Shown: one piece after another, positions 50,113 through 60,115 of the stretch | How the letters are laid out: the number at the start of each line of letters is the position of its first letter | How positions within the stretch are numbered: position 1 is the stretch's first letter | Assembly: GCA_015075585.1 (NCBI GenBank) | Contig: JABTUB010000001.1 | Coordinates: 186,001-250,000 of the forward strand | Origin: Chloracidobacterium sp. | GTDB lineage: Bacteria > Acidobacteriota > Blastocatellia > Pyrinomonadales > Pyrinomonadaceae | Direction: 5' to 3' | DNA length: 64,000 bases | Position numbers and translations under genes: made by a program | The notes under the pieces: model-generated | The model's database searches: none | Told to the model about the DNA's origin: nothing | What the model saw: only the letters and a program-made list of their open reading frames with translations

Positions 50113-52059
50113 TTAACGCTGCCTTTCGGCGAGCGAGCGGATCAATTCGGCAATGCTCCATGCCTGTGCCGGACATCCTCTCGGCGCGTGCGGTGCGTCG
50201 CCGTCGAATATCTCAGAAACATGGCCGAGCATTTTATCCTTAAGATGCTCTGTAAGTCCTTTCAGCATTTCGTCGAGCTGCCCGTCAGCCTTTGCGTCAC
50301 GCGAATGCACCTTTCTAAATGCGTCAATAAAAGGGCCTAGGAGCCACGCCCAAACCGTGCCTTGATGATACGATGCATCGCGTTCTTCCGGTGAGCCGAT
50401 GTAGGTGCCGACATAGCTCTGATCGCTCACGGCAAGCGTACGAAGCCCGAATGGAGTCAGCAGCTCGCGTTCGACAGCCTTTACCACCTCACGCGATCGA
50501 GTATTGTCGAGCATCGAGTACGGCAGGCTGACGGCGAAGATCTGGTTCGGGCGGAAAGATGCGTCCTTGCCGCCGTCGCCGATGACGTCAAAAAGATAGC
50601 CGCCCTGCTCATACCAAAATTGTCCGTTGAAGCTTTCGCTTGCGATGGCGGCCATGTCGCTGAACTTCAACGCTTTGCCCGCGTCGCCGTGCCGCTCGGC
50701 CATATCGGCGGTTATACACAGTGCGTTGTACCAAAGAGCCTGTATCTCGACCGGCTTGCCCATACGCGGCGTTATCACACGGTCGCCGATCTTTGCATCC
50801 ATCCAAGTCAGTTGCGTTCCGGCCTCGCCCGTGTGAAGCAGCCCGTCGGTGTCAACGCGGATGCCGTATCGTGTGCCTCTTACATGCCACTCAATTATCT
50901 GTACGAAGTGATCGTACATTTCGCCGCTGAGCCAGTCATCACCGGTTGCCGAAATGTACGCACGCACTGCCTCAAAGAACCACAGTGTCGCGTCCGCAGT
51001 ATTGTAATCGGGCGTTTCGCCGTCTTCGGGAAATCGGTTAGGGATCATCCCCTCGGAGATGTATTCCGCCATCTTGACGAGGATGCTGCGGGCGGCCTCA
51101 TAACGGCCCGTCGCAAGCGTCAATCCCGGCAATGCGATCATGGTGTCGCGTCCCCAATCGGCGAACCACGGATAGCCCGCGATCACTGTTTCGCCGTCGC
51201 CGCGCTTAACGAGGAACTGGTCGGCCGCAAGTGCAAGTTGTGCACCGAGATCGGTTTTTGCATCAGAAGCGACGACGATGTCGATGCGCCGTTCGACCTC
51301 CGCTGAACGCAGCGTGGCCGCTGAAACATCTTTCCGCTCGGTCGAGGCGATAATGACAGCTTCCTCAGCTAGGCCAAAGGCGAGCGAACACGGTTGATAG
51401 AGGTCTTCTGTGTATTCGAAACCACGCTCCTGCTCGATCGCGTATTCAAAGTTCCGATACCAATTTCCCGTCTCGGCGACCTTCGCCGCATTGTGCGCGA
51501 GGTAAAGCGCCGGCATCTCGGCATACGGACTGAACGAAAGGACTCCGGCATTGTCTTGATATGCAGTGGTGAAATTCGCGTCTTCGTGCCGCAAATGGTG
51601 ATGGTCGCGAAAGGCGAGCAGCGGCCGCACTTCGAGTGAACACGCGGCCGCAGCATTATCCGTCAGCTTCCATGCAGAAACAACAGTATTCTCGCCGTAC
51701 ACCATGAACACGGCCTTTTCCAACTCGATGCCTTTTATGCTGAACGTCCATATCGGGAACGGATCAAGACGAAATCCCGTCAGGAATTTGTATCCTTCAG
51801 GATGGATCGCGCCCGGAAAGCGGTTGCACGAGAGGTCAAAACGCTCATCATCGACAATAAGCGTCTCTTCGAGTTTTGAGAGCAGGACCGCGCGGCCAAG
51901 CGGCGGCTTTGTCGCGGCAACGAGCAGCCCGTGGTAGCGCCGCGTATGAGCGCCTGCGACGGTGCCGGTTGCATAGCCTCCGATGCCGTTCGTTTCAAGC
52001 CATTCACGCGATCCGGCCTCAGCGAGGTCGCCGCAGATCGTTTTGTCGATCTCGATCAT
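50113..52059 (-). CDS. Amylo-alpha-1,6-glucosidase (glycogen debranching type)
   Basis: 648 residues, no signal peptide. The N-terminal domain opens with EWLETNGIGGYATGTVAGAHTRRYHGLL, the signature of the bacterial GDE N-terminal domain. The C-terminal (alpha/alpha)6 domain (about 270-640) has GYPWFADWGRDTMIALPGL, the glucosidase catalytic region, and DGLLHTGEAGTQLTWMDA. It removes alpha-1,6 branches from glycogen or related glucans. It lies 14 bases upstream of the GH5-like gene and follows the GH63-like gene, so an operon is likely. Confidence 0.92.
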   Translation of the reverse strand: MIEIDKTICGDLAEAGSREWLETNGIGGYATGTVAGAHTRRYHGLLVAATKPPLGRAVLLSKLEETLIVDDERFDLSCNRFPGAIHPEGYKFLTGFRLDPFPIWTFSIKGIELEKAVFMVYGENTVVSAWKLTDNAAAACSLEVRPLLAFRDHHHLRHEDANFTTAYQDNAGVLSFSPYAEMPALYLAHNAAKVAETGNWYRNFEYAIEQERGFEYTEDLYQPCSLAFGLAEEAVIIASTERKDVSAATLRSAEVERRIDIVVASDAKTDLGAQLALAADQFLVKRGDGETVIAGYPWFADWGRDTMIALPGLTLATGRYEAARSILVKMAEYISEGMIPNRFPEDGETPDYNTADATLWFFEAVRAYISATGDDWLSGEMYDHFVQIIEWHVRGTRYGIRVDTDGLLHTGEAGTQLTWMDAKIGDRVITPRMGKPVEIQALWYNALCITADMAERHGDAGKALKFSDMAAIASESFNGQFWYEQGGYLFDVIGDGGKDASFRPNQIFAVSLPYSMLDNTRSREVVKAVERELLTPFGLRTLAVSDQSYVGTYIGSPEERDASYHQGTVWAWLLGPFIDAFRKVHSRDAKADGQLDEMLKGLTEHLKDKMLGHVSEIFDGDAPHAPRGCPAQAWSIAELIRSLAERQR

Positions 52060-52118
52060 CTGTTATTTGTGATTCTAGCCGAGCGGCGGCCGCTATGCTA
52101 ACAGCGCCGCAAAGCCCA

Positions 52119-54749
52119 TTATTCGCCGCTCTGCTGAAGAAGCTTTGCTACGAGTCCCGTCCAGCCTGTCTGATGCCCGGCACCGATACCGCGGCCGTTG
52201 TCGCCGTGAAAGCACTCGTAGAACAAGATATGGTCGCGGAAATGCTCATCTGTTTGGAATTTCTCGCTGTCGCCGAAAACGGGCCGTCTGTCGTCCGCGT
52301 CCTTTAAGAATAGGTGCGATACGCGCCGTGATAATTCGGCCGCCACATCCCACAGGTTCAGCCGCTTGCCCGAGCCGGTCGGAAACTCGACCTTCAGATC
52401 ATCGCCGTAAAAATAGTGGTATTTCTGAAGCGATTCGATCAGCAGGTAGTTCACCGGCATCCAAACAGGGCCGCGCCAGTTCGAGTTACCGCCGAAAAGG
52501 TCGGTTGTCGATTCGCCCGGCTCGTAATCGACACGCCGCTCGCCGCCGTCGAGCTTCAAGATGTACGGGTTCTCGAGGTGATAGCGGCTCAATGCCCTGA
52601 TCCCGTATGGCGAAAGGAACTCAGCCTCGTCGAGCATCACTTTCAGGACGCGTTCGAGCCGCTCGCGGTACGCGATAGAAAGAAGGCGGCGGCGCGGCTT
52701 CTTTTCGACATTCGCCGTCAGATTCGGCCGATTCTTTATGAACCAAAAAAAACGCTGCTTGAAATCAGGAAGTGCATCGAGTGTCTCTTGATCGATCGTC
52801 GCGACCGCGAAAAGCGGAATCAGCCCAACCATCGAGCGTATTTTCAGCGGTATATTTCCGACGCCGCGCAGATGCAGCACGTCGTAATAGAAGCCGTCAT
52901 CCTCATTCCAGATCGCGGTCTTTTCTTCGCCGAGGCTGTTCATCGCATCGGAAATATAAATGAAGTGTTCCCAAAACTTTGTCGCAACGTCCTCGTATGA
53001 GCTGTCGAAAACAGCCAGTTCGAGAGCTATGGCCAACATATTCAGACAGTACATCGCCATCCAGCTTGTGCCGTCCGATTGGACAAGTTCACCGCCGGTC
53101 GGCAGCGGCCGCGAGCGGTCAAAAACACCGATATTATCGAGGCCGAGGAAGCCGCCCTCAAAGACATTCATCCCTTCGACGTCCTTGCGATTCACCCACC
53201 AAGTGAAATTGAGCAGCAACTTTTGAAAGATCCTGGCAAGGAAATTCGTGTCGCCGCGTCCGTTGATACGTTTATCGATCTGAAAAACGCGGAGTGCCGC
53301 CCACGCATGCACCGGCGGATTTACATCGCTGAAAGCCCATTCGTACGCCGGTATTTGTCCGTTCGGGTGCATATACCATTCGCGGAGCATTACGATCAAC
53401 TGCTCCTTTGCGAACTCGGCATCAACGAGTGCGAGCGGGATGCAGTGGAACGCCAGGTCCCACGCGGCGTACCACGGATACTCCCACTTATCAGGCATCG
53501 ATATTATGTCGGCGTTGTTCAAATGCCGCCATTGCGAATTACGCCCCTTTTTTCGCTGTTCGGGCGGCGGCGGCTGTCCCGGATCGCCGTCAAGCCATTT
53601 CTCGATGTCGTAATGATAGAACTGCTTTGACCAGAGCATTCCGGCAAATGCCTGCCGCATCACATTTTGTGCGTCCTGTGAGAGGTCGCGCGGGATGATG
53701 CCGCTGTAATATGTGTCGGCTTCTTTGATGCGCTTTTCGAACATACGATCGGCGTTGGCAAATTCGCTTCGCCGCCGCTTCGGCTGTTCGGTCTCCGGTG
53801 TGAGCGCTTTTAGTCGCAGCCTGACGGTGCGTTGTTCGCCGCCCGCGATCTCGAGGCGGTAATTCGCCGCGGCCTTTGTGCCGGTAAGATCGGGATTCAC
53901 CGCCGTAATATCGTGATCGACAATGTAGTTGTTTATGCCGTCCTTTACAAAAGGGGTTTCATTGTCGGCGTCAAAGAGTCGCCGTTTGTTGGTGTTGTTG
54001 TCGCAGAACAGAAGCTCGTCAGCGTCCTCACAGAACAGCCTGTATTCAGCCAAAGGGCTTTCAACGGCGATCTCGCCTGCGCCGATCGCCCGTATATTGC
54101 GGCCCGGTGCAATGCCGTCCCACGACCATGTGTTGCGGAACCAAAGTGTCGGCAGCACGTTGATCACCGCCGTCTCAGCGCCGCGGTTCGCGATCGTGAT
54201 ACGGATCAGAATGTCATTCACCTCAGCCTTTGCGTACTCTACAAAGCAGTCAAAATAGCGGTCGTCGTCGAAAATGCCGGTGTCAAGCAACTCGTATTCC
54301 GGCGCGCGGCGGCCGGCGGCAAGGTTCTTTTCAAGCAGGTCGTTGTACGGGAACTCGGACTGCGGATACTTATATAGGTACTTCATGTATGAGTGCGTCG
54401 GAGTCGAATCAAGATAGTAGTAATACTCCTTGACGTCCTCGCCATGGTTCCCTTGGCTGCCCGTCAGGCCGAAAAGCCGCTCTTTGAGTATCGGGTCGCG
54501 GCCATTCCAGAAAGCGACGGAGAAACAGATCGTCTGCTCAATGTCGCAGATGCCGGCAATGCCGTCCTCGTTCCAGCGGTATGCACGCGAGCGGGCATGA
54601 TCGTGCGGAAAGTAGTCCCACGCCGAACCGTCGGGCGAATAATCTTCGCGCACGGTGCCCCAAGCCCGTTCGCTCAGATACGGCCCCCAACGCTTCCAAC
54701 GCCGCGTTCCCGCCCTTACCTCATTAAGCCGCCGCCGCTCCGCGTCCAT
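52119..54749 (-). CDS. GH63-like alpha-glucosidase
   Basis: 876 residues, no signal peptide. The opening [24 protein letters not shown] is characteristic of bacterial GH63/MGH1-type enzymes related to mannosyl-oligosaccharide glucosidase. The (alpha/alpha)6 catalytic region spans about 400-870: [39 protein letters not shown] and [16 protein letters not shown]. Members hydrolyse alpha-glucosidic bonds in trehalose-like or glucosylglycerate-type compounds; the substrate here is unknown. It is first in the minus-strand glycosidase run. A 16-base perfect palindrome lies 36 bases upstream. Confidence 0.9.
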   Translation of the reverse strand: MDAERRRLNEVRAGTRRWKRWGPYLSERAWGTVREDYSPDGSAWDYFPHDHARSRAYRWNEDGIAGICDIEQTICFSVAFWNGRDPILKERLFGLTGSQGNHGEDVKEYYYYLDSTPTHSYMKYLYKYPQSEFPYNDLLEKNLAAGRRAPEYELLDTGIFDDDRYFDCFVEYAKAEVNDILIRITIANRGAETAVINVLPTLWFRNTWSWDGIAPGRNIRAIGAGEIAVESPLAEYRLFCEDADELLFCDNNTNKRRLFDADNETPFVKDGINNYIVDHDITAVNPDLTGTKAAANYRLEIAGGEQRTVRLRLKALTPETEQPKRRRSEFANADRMFEKRIKEADTYYSGIIPRDLSQDAQNVMRQAFAGMLWSKQFYHYDIEKWLDGDPGQPPPPEQRKKGRNSQWRHLNNADIISMPDKWEYPWYAAWDLAFHCIPLALVDAEFAKEQLIVMLREWYMHPNGQIPAYEWAFSDVNPPVHAWAALRVFQIDKRINGRGDTNFLARIFQKLLLNFTWWVNRKDVEGMNVFEGGFLGLDNIGVFDRSRPLPTGGELVQSDGTSWMAMYCLNMLAIALELAVFDSSYEDVATKFWEHFIYISDAMNSLGEEKTAIWNEDDGFYYDVLHLRGVGNIPLKIRSMVGLIPLFAVATIDQETLDALPDFKQRFFWFIKNRPNLTANVEKKPRRRLLSIAYRERLERVLKVMLDEAEFLSPYGIRALSRYHLENPYILKLDGGERRVDYEPGESTTDLFGGNSNWRGPVWMPVNYLLIESLQKYHYFYGDDLKVEFPTGSGKRLNLWDVAAELSRRVSHLFLKDADDRRPVFGDSEKFQTDEHFRDHILFYECFHGDNGRGIGAGHQTGWTGLVAKLLQQSGE

Positions 54750-55053
54750 AGAACTTCACCACTGCCACTTAATAATTTCTACATCATTTGCCGGCAAATG
54801 ACACATCTGCGGAAAGGACTGAATGGCAACGCGCTGCGGCCCTGGCGGTGAAATTGTGCGGAAAAGTTACATATTTGGCTCGAAAGTTTATCGGTGAAAG
54901 AGATCTTTTGCCCGGCCGCCAACGCGATCTCTCAGCGAGCGGCATAAAACGACGGAGCGATAGAACTGCGTTCTATCGACCCAGGTCGTACAGTAGCAGG
55001 TCGGCGGCCGTTACGATCTGATGATCGCGTTGCCGCCCGCCGACACCTGCGTT
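54750..55053. other. Intergenic region upstream of the glycosidase operon
   Basis: 304 bases with no gene. It contains the palindrome at 54785-54800 and a second perfect hairpin, CGATAGAAC with GTTCTATCG (54957-54977), without a U-run. The promoter of the GH63-like gene and the 3' end of the barrel gene must lie here. No small ORF seemed credible. Confidence 0.5.
54785..54800. promoter_or_regulatory. 16-base palindrome, candidate operator
   Basis: CATTTGCCGGCAAATG is perfectly self-complementary with a central CG, a form used by LacI-family sugar repressors. It lies 36 bases before the start codon of the GH63-like gene, a position where a repressor could act on the glycosidase operon. No cognate repressor gene is present in the window. 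Confidence 0.4.
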
Positions 55054-55812
55054 TTAATGGAAGACCACGCCAAACCCGAACGTAAAATTGTTTGCGGTCT
55101 TATTCTGCTGCACGGCGCCGTAAGGGTCGCCGACGAGCGGAAAGTCACGGATCAGCACGGGATTATAGTCAAACTCGATCAAGCGAACGTCCATCCGTCG
55201 ATTCACTCGTACATCGATGCCGCCGCCGAATTTCATCGCGAACGCCGTGGTCTTTGCGGTGATCTCAAAATTGTCCTGCGGCGCAGTCGGGGCAACATTC
55301 GTCGCCTTGTAGTTGTAGGTTGCGGCACCGAACAATGCGTGAGCGAACGGCTTTAATCTGCCTTTCTTGGCGTTGTCCTTGACCTGTAACCCAACCAAAT
55401 AGTTTACGACGCTCTCTTTTCTCGTAATGGTTTCAAGCGAACCGGCAATATCATCAGTGTAAGGCTTGCTCCTGAAGTGGCCGGTTACGTTGCCTTTTAT
55501 GCCGACGTAGCGATTCACGTTATATGTGACCGACGTGTCAAAGCCCTGGAACAGGCCGCGTTTGCAGAACGATGTCTGAAAATTCTCACCAAGGAACGGC
55601 GTCGCGTCGGGTGAGCAAGGGGAGAATGTCATCCCGAATTCAGATATTGCCTTGACGTTCGGCTGCACGCTCGCGATCGAGTAGCCTCCGAAGAATTCGA
55701 CCTTATTGTGATCGCTGCCGGACTGCGCCGCTGCTTGTAATGTGAAAAAACAAAGCAATGAGCACAACGCCGCAATGCCGGTCCTGAGTGAGGTGTATTT
55801 TTGCATATTCAT
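55054..55812 (-). CDS. Outer-membrane beta-barrel protein
   Basis: 252 residues. A signal peptide (about 1-29, ALCSLLCFFTLQAAAQ) is followed by alternating amphipathic strands: KVEFFGGYSIASV at the start, YVGIKGNVTGHF, FAHALFGAATYNYK, AFAMKFGGGIDVRVN. The last strand ends in TFGFGVVFH, the terminal aromatic pattern needed for barrel assembly. Probably an eight-stranded OmpA-like barrel of unknown role. ATG 55812 has GGGAG 8 nt upstream. It is divergent from the truncated regulator gene; its 5' region recurs at 59857-60115. Confidence 0.82.
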   Translation of the reverse strand: MNMQKYTSLRTGIAALCSLLCFFTLQAAAQSGSDHNKVEFFGGYSIASVQPNVKAISEFGMTFSPCSPDATPFLGENFQTSFCKRGLFQGFDTSVTYNVNRYVGIKGNVTGHFRSKPYTDDIAGSLETITRKESVVNYLVGLQVKDNAKKGRLKPFAHALFGAATYNYKATNVAPTAPQDNFEITAKTTAFAMKFGGGIDVRVNRRMDVRLIEFDYNPVLIRDFPLVGDPYGAVQQNKTANNFTFGFGVVFH

Positions 55813-56333
55813 TTTCTTGGTCTCCCTTAAACATAAAATGTTGTTTTTGCATCGGTGTTGGCATTACAATTGACGCTATGTAGGGTTTTGCAATGCAGCC
55901 GAGGATGTTTTGTATCCGGCATTTCCACCGATGCTCTTTTACCTTAGCCTCGATTGCGGTTGAGAATACTTAGAGTAGCCTGAGGCTCTTCTTGTATTTT
56001 CCTGAATAATTTCTGATCTGCTATGTCATTGAAACGCAAAGAGTTATATGAATTCTCGCGTTTCCGTTTGGATGTTCCCGAACGGCTTCTATTGCGTGAC
56101 GGTAAACGTGTGCGGTTGCCGGACAAGGCCTTTCAGACGCTTTGTGTGCTCGTGCGGCGTGCCGGCGAACTTGTTACTAAGGATGAATTGATCGGCGAGG
56201 TTTGGGCTGATTCCATCGTCGAGGAGAATAATCTCGATCAGAAGATCTCAGTACTGCGGCAAACGCTTGGCGAACAGCGGGCCGCAAAAGGCAAAGAAAA
56301 GTTCATCGAAACCGTACGCGGACACGGCTACCG
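55554..56333. repeat. 780-bp duplicated block, copy A
   Basis: This block matches 59857-60636 at a constant offset of 4303 bases. Only a handful of differences were seen by eye, such as CTCCC/CTCGC near the barrel start and GATTGC/GGTTGC. It covers the 5' part of the barrel gene, the divergent intergenic region and codons 1-104 of the winged-helix regulator. Similarity to the right stops abruptly inside the codon after GGCTACCG. Confidence 0.92.
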
Positions 56334-56450
56334 GTTCATACCGGAAGTGCGTACAATAGCCGCCGCGAACGCCGCCGCACCAGCCGAGGAACCATTGGTC
56401 GTCGGGCATGTTCACGCTGCGGTGCCAAAGCGCGGCCGGAGGACGATCAT
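56023..56450 (+). pseudogene. Truncated winged-helix regulator
   Basis: The first 104 codons are nearly identical to the complete regulator at 60326. They encode a OmpR/CadC-type winged helix (EFSRFRLDVPERLLLRDG, then GHGYRFIPEV). After that the sequence differs (RTIAAANAAAPAEEP, then RGRRTIISI), ending where a membrane helix should begin. The frame runs on to 56697, but into the 3' end of the opposite-strand delta-60 gene, so that tail is not meaningful. It could still make a soluble DNA-binding fragment. Confidence 0.75.
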
Positions 56451-56573
56451 CTCGATAGAGTGTCATTGGCCATATGCCGAAGGCATATGGAGATCGGACG
56501 CATTGCCGAAATTTGTAATAATGAATCCACTCGTGGAGCCATCAGTTGTAAAAATTGTCGCTCCGTTCCGGTC

Positions 56574-59500
56574 TCAGGCATCGCCGCTCATATCCGGCAG
56601 GAACTTGTACGGCACCGGTATGTCAGTTGCCACACCGAAGTTCGACTGGAAGGTACCTGCTGTCGAGCCGTTGATGTACCACGTGCCGCCGCGATAGACA
56701 GCGACATCGGCCGTGCCGTCACCATCGTAGTCGCCCGGAACTGCGATATCGCCGTTCTGGCCGAACGCGGTGTAGATGACCGATCCGTTACTGCTCTTGC
56801 GGATATACCATGTGCCGTCCGACGGGCGGAACACTGCAACATCTTCCTTGCTGTCGCCGTCATAATCCGCCGGTGCCGGTTGGTCGCCGGTCGCACCGAA
56901 GTCATAGACGTAGAAGTTGGTTGCGGGCGATCCCGTAGGTTTAGCTATGTACCACCGGTTCTCAGACGGACGATAAACGGCCAGATTGGTCTTGCCGTCG
57001 CCTTCAGGGTCGATAGCAAGAGGCTTGTCACCCGTAAGTCCGAACGGTTCAACAGTGTTCGAGTTGTTGCTGCTGTTGAGCACATACCAAACACCGGTCG
57101 ATGGCCTGAAGACCGCCAGGTCGGTCTTGCCGTCGGCATCGTAGTCGCCTGAGACAGGGACGTCGTCAGGCAGGCCCCACGAGGTTGCCCTGAACACGTT
57201 ACCGTTGCTCATAAGAACAAAGTAATCGTTGTTCGCCGGGTTAGCATCGGGACGGAACACTGCAAAATCGGTCTTGCCGTCACCGTCATAGTCGCCCGGT
57301 GCGATCGTGTCCGTTGCGAGGCCCCAATGCGTTGCCGAGAAGCCGTTAGTCGAGCCCTGCACATACCAGTTGCCTTCTGACGGGCGGAACACTGCAAGAT
57401 CGGTCTTGCCGTCTCCGTCGAAGTCGCCGCGTGTATGTGACGCAGGCACGGCCGGAGCAGGAATTAGGCGAAGAATACCGCTTTTCGGCACATCGCCATA
57501 CTTGGTAAAGCTCCCGCCCACCAAGACCGAGCCGTCATCCGACGATGCTAACGCAGAAACAGGTCCGTTCAGACCACTTGCGAGTGTGGGATCTAGGCTA
57601 CCGGTCGGTGTGACACGCACAAGGTACTTGGCGGATTGACCTCCAAACTGATCAAACGTGCCGCCAACCCAGAATTTGCCGTCGGGTGCGGCTGCGATCT
57701 TTACAACCGTGCTGTTTGCTCCCGCTCCTGCATCGAACGTCGTATCCAACGAACCGTCGCTGTTAATTCGCGCAAGACAGTTTGCGGTTACTCCGTTATA
57801 GATCGTGAAATTGCCTCCGATCACGATTTTACCATCGGGTTGAAGTACCGCGTCTAACACAGCGTTATTCGCGCCTGTGCCGGGGTTGAACGTCGCGTCT
57901 AGCGTACCGTCGGCATTCAATCGGGCGATCCTTTTGCGGCTTATCCCATTATAGGTTACGAAACCACCAGCGATGATCAGCTTCCCGTCAGGCTGGCGGA
58001 GTATCTTAAAGACATGACTATTTGCCCCGTTGCCGCCGTTGTTGAATGTCGTATCGAGCCCGCCGTCAGGATCGAGGCGCTCAAGGCGCCGATTAAGATA
58101 AGCGCCGGAATTGAATAACCTAGTGCCAATTACGATCTTACCGTCCGGCTGTAACAACGTTGATGTGTTGGAATTCTGGCCGCCAGAGAAATCCACAAGT
58201 GCGCCGTCGATGTTAAAGGAAGTATCAAGTACGCCGGCGGAACTCATACGCGCCATGAGCACTCGATCACTATTCCAATACCGGAACGCACCGCCCGCTA
58301 GTATCTGACCGTCCGGCTGTTCGATGATCGAGTTAAAGTAATGCAGTTCACCCCCGTTCATGACATCGGTACCCGCCGAAAAGGACGAATCTAATGTTCC
58401 GTTTGAAAGAAACCGAGCGATTCCACGCTCCGGACTTCCCCCAGACGAAGTAAATGAACCGCCAACAAGTACTTTCCCGTCCGACTGCACCGTGATCGCT
58501 TGAACCTCCGCCAATCCGGTCAGTAAAGGTTCAAACTCATTGTCGAGCGAGCCATCCGCATTGAACCTTGCAATACCGAACCTCCTGTGGTTAGGGGCGA
58601 CCCGCATAAAGAGTCCTGTTGCTAGAATTTTACCATTCGTCTGAAGGCTGACATTATAACCATAGCCAAAAGTTACAATATTGAGGCTGTTGTCTCGCGA
58701 ACCGTCGGAGTTGTATCGGACGATGCTTACACCATAGCCGCCGTCATTGCCGGTGACAACGATCTTGCCGTCTGACTGCACGGCGCAAAATTCGAAATTT
58801 CCGCCGCCTGTTGGTACGAACGTGGTATCGATGCTTCCGTCCGGATTGATCCTGACAACACCGTTTCGTTCCACACCGTTATATTGGACGAACTCGCCTG
58901 CGATGACTATTTTGCCGTCTGGCTGTATCTGGACCCCGGAACCCCACCCCGGATAACCATCAAAATCCACCAACCCTGTTCCCATATTGAAGGATGTGTC
59001 TAATGTGCCGTCGGTATTTAGCCTTGCCATTCCGTTGGCGGTTTGCCCACCATAAGATTCGAAATACCCAACGATCACGATCTTTCCATCAGGCTGGATC
59101 TCGGCATCCTCCATATCGGTAGCCGTTGTGAATCCCGATGAAAAGCTTGTGTCAAGAGAACCGTCCGCGTTGAGCCTGAACACGCCACGAATTGTAACCC
59201 CGTTATACGTTGAAATACCTTGCCCTGTAACAAAGATCTTCCCATCTGAACCAATATCAAGCGACGTGATCCTTGCGTAGCCAGCGACACCCACGCCTCC
59301 GATGTTGAACGTTGTGTCGAGCGTGCCGTCAGCATTCAGCCTAGCCACCATACCTGCAGCCGAGCCGTTATAGCTGCTAAAGTTGCCGCCTATCAGTATC
59401 TTCTCGCCCTGCATTACGATGGCGAGTACGTCCCCGTTCGCACCTAAGCCTCCCGGGTCGAACGTGTTATCGACAGAGCCATCGGCATTGAGTCTGATGA

Positions 59501-59753
59501 TGCCATTGTGCTTAGTCCCGTTTACGAAATCGAAGCGGCCTCCGACCAATATCTTTCCGTCAGGCTGACTGATCGAAACATATCCATATCCAAAGGCATC
59601 GGACACCTGCGCATTGAATGTCGTGTCAAGCACAACGTCTGGCCCTCCGGCATTCGCGGTAGAAATACCGTAATTGAGAAATACAATACCGAAAACGACT
59701 AGAGCCACCGACGCGACTGATGCGACCATGATACGTATAAGAGATCTTTTCAT
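56574..59753 (-). CDS. Very long delta-60 / FG-GAP repeat surface protein
   Basis: 1059 residues from ATG 59753 (GGAG 7 nt upstream). A signal peptide or anchor (about 1-35) is followed by about 14 delta-60 repeats of some 50 residues (GTLDTTFN, then QPDGKIVIGG, then YNG, then RLNADG). These should form beta-propellers. The C-terminal 320 residues hold six repeats of the FG-GAP/VCBS type with D-x-D-x-D-G calcium loops (DYDGDGKTD, AVFRPS-x-G-x-WYV). Likely secreted or surface-bound and calcium-stabilised. Its two ends lie between the two copies of the duplicated block, which suggests it arrived with, or was trapped by, that rearrangement. Confidence 0.85.
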   Translation of the reverse strand: MKRSLIRIMVASVASVALVVFGIVFLNYGISTANAGGPDVVLDTTFNAQVSDAFGYGYVSISQPDGKILVGGRFDFVNGTKHNGIIRLNADGSVDNTFDPGGLGANGDVLAIVMQGEKILIGGNFSSYNGSAAGMVARLNADGTLDTTFNIGGVGVAGYARITSLDIGSDGKIFVTGQGISTYNGVTIRGVFRLNADGSLDTSFSSGFTTATDMEDAEIQPDGKIVIVGYFESYGGQTANGMARLNTDGTLDTSFNMGTGLVDFDGYPGWGSGVQIQPDGKIVIAGEFVQYNGVERNGVVRINPDGSIDTTFVPTGGGNFEFCAVQSDGKIVVTGNDGGYGVSIVRYNSDGSRDNSLNIVTFGYGYNVSLQTNGKILATGLFMRVAPNHRRFGIARFNADGSLDNEFEPLLTGLAEVQAITVQSDGKVLVGGSFTSSGGSPERGIARFLSNGTLDSSFSAGTDVMNGGELHYFNSIIEQPDGQILAGGAFRYWNSDRVLMARMSSAGVLDTSFNIDGALVDFSGGQNSNTSTLLQPDGKIVIGTRLFNSGAYLNRRLERLDPDGGLDTTFNNGGNGANSHVFKILRQPDGKLIIAGGFVTYNGISRKRIARLNADGTLDATFNPGTGANNAVLDAVLQPDGKIVIGGNFTIYNGVTANCLARINSDGSLDTTFDAGAGANSTVVKIAAAPDGKFWVGGTFDQFGGQSAKYLVRVTPTGSLDPTLASGLNGPVSALASSDDGSVLVGGSFTKYGDVPKSGILRLIPAPAVPASHTRGDFDGDGKTDLAVFRPSEGNWYVQGSTNGFSATHWGLATDTIAPGDYDGDGKTDFAVFRPDANPANNDYFVLMSNGNVFRATSWGLPDDVPVSGDYDADGKTDLAVFRPSTGVWYVLNSSNNSNTVEPFGLTGDKPLAIDPEGDGKTNLAVYRPSENRWYIAKPTGSPATNFYVYDFGATGDQPAPADYDGDSKEDVAVFRPSDGTWYIRKSSNGSVIYTAFGQNGDIAVPGDYDGDGTADVAVYRGGTWYINGSTAGTFQSNFGVATDIPVPYKFLPDMSGDA

Positions 59754-59804
59754 TTCTTGCTCCATATTCGAGGTAATATTTAACTTACCTGATCCACTGG
59801 TGCG

Positions 59805-60115
59805 ATGGTTTCAGGCGAACTGGCAATATCATAAGTGTAAGGCTTGCTCCTGAAGGGGCCGCGTTTGGAGAACGATGTCTAAAAATTCTCACCAAGGAAC
59901 GGCGTCGCGTCGGGTGAGCAAGGGGAGAATGTCATCCCGAATTCAGATATTGCCTTGACGTTCGGCTGCACGCTCGCGATCGAGTAGCCTCCGAAGAATT
60001 CGACCTTATTGTGATCGCTGCCGGTCTGCGCCGCTGCTTGTAATGTGAAAAAACAAAGCAATGAGCACAACGCCGCAATGCCGGTCCTGAGTGAGGTGCA
60101 TTTTTGCATATTCAT
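59805..60115 (-). pseudogene. Pseudogene fragment of the outer-membrane barrel
   Basis: The signal peptide and first about 50 residues match the barrel gene at 55812 almost exactly. A CAG codon has become TAG (complement of 59879-59881). Just beyond, 75 bases present in the intact copy (55483-55557) are missing between GGCC direct repeats, and matching sequence ends at about 59805. The rest of the gene is gone. Confidence 0.85.

Noticed and set aside
56469..56489. Perfect hairpin CCATATGCC/GGCATATGG after the delta-60 gene
   Set aside because: No U-run on either strand; kept as a note only since it may be a random AT-rich palindrome at the truncation junction.
57440..59753. Repeats in the delta-60 gene as a CRISPR or tandem DNA array
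   Set aside because: The repetition is at protein level with varied codons; spacing and sequence do not fit direct DNA repeats.
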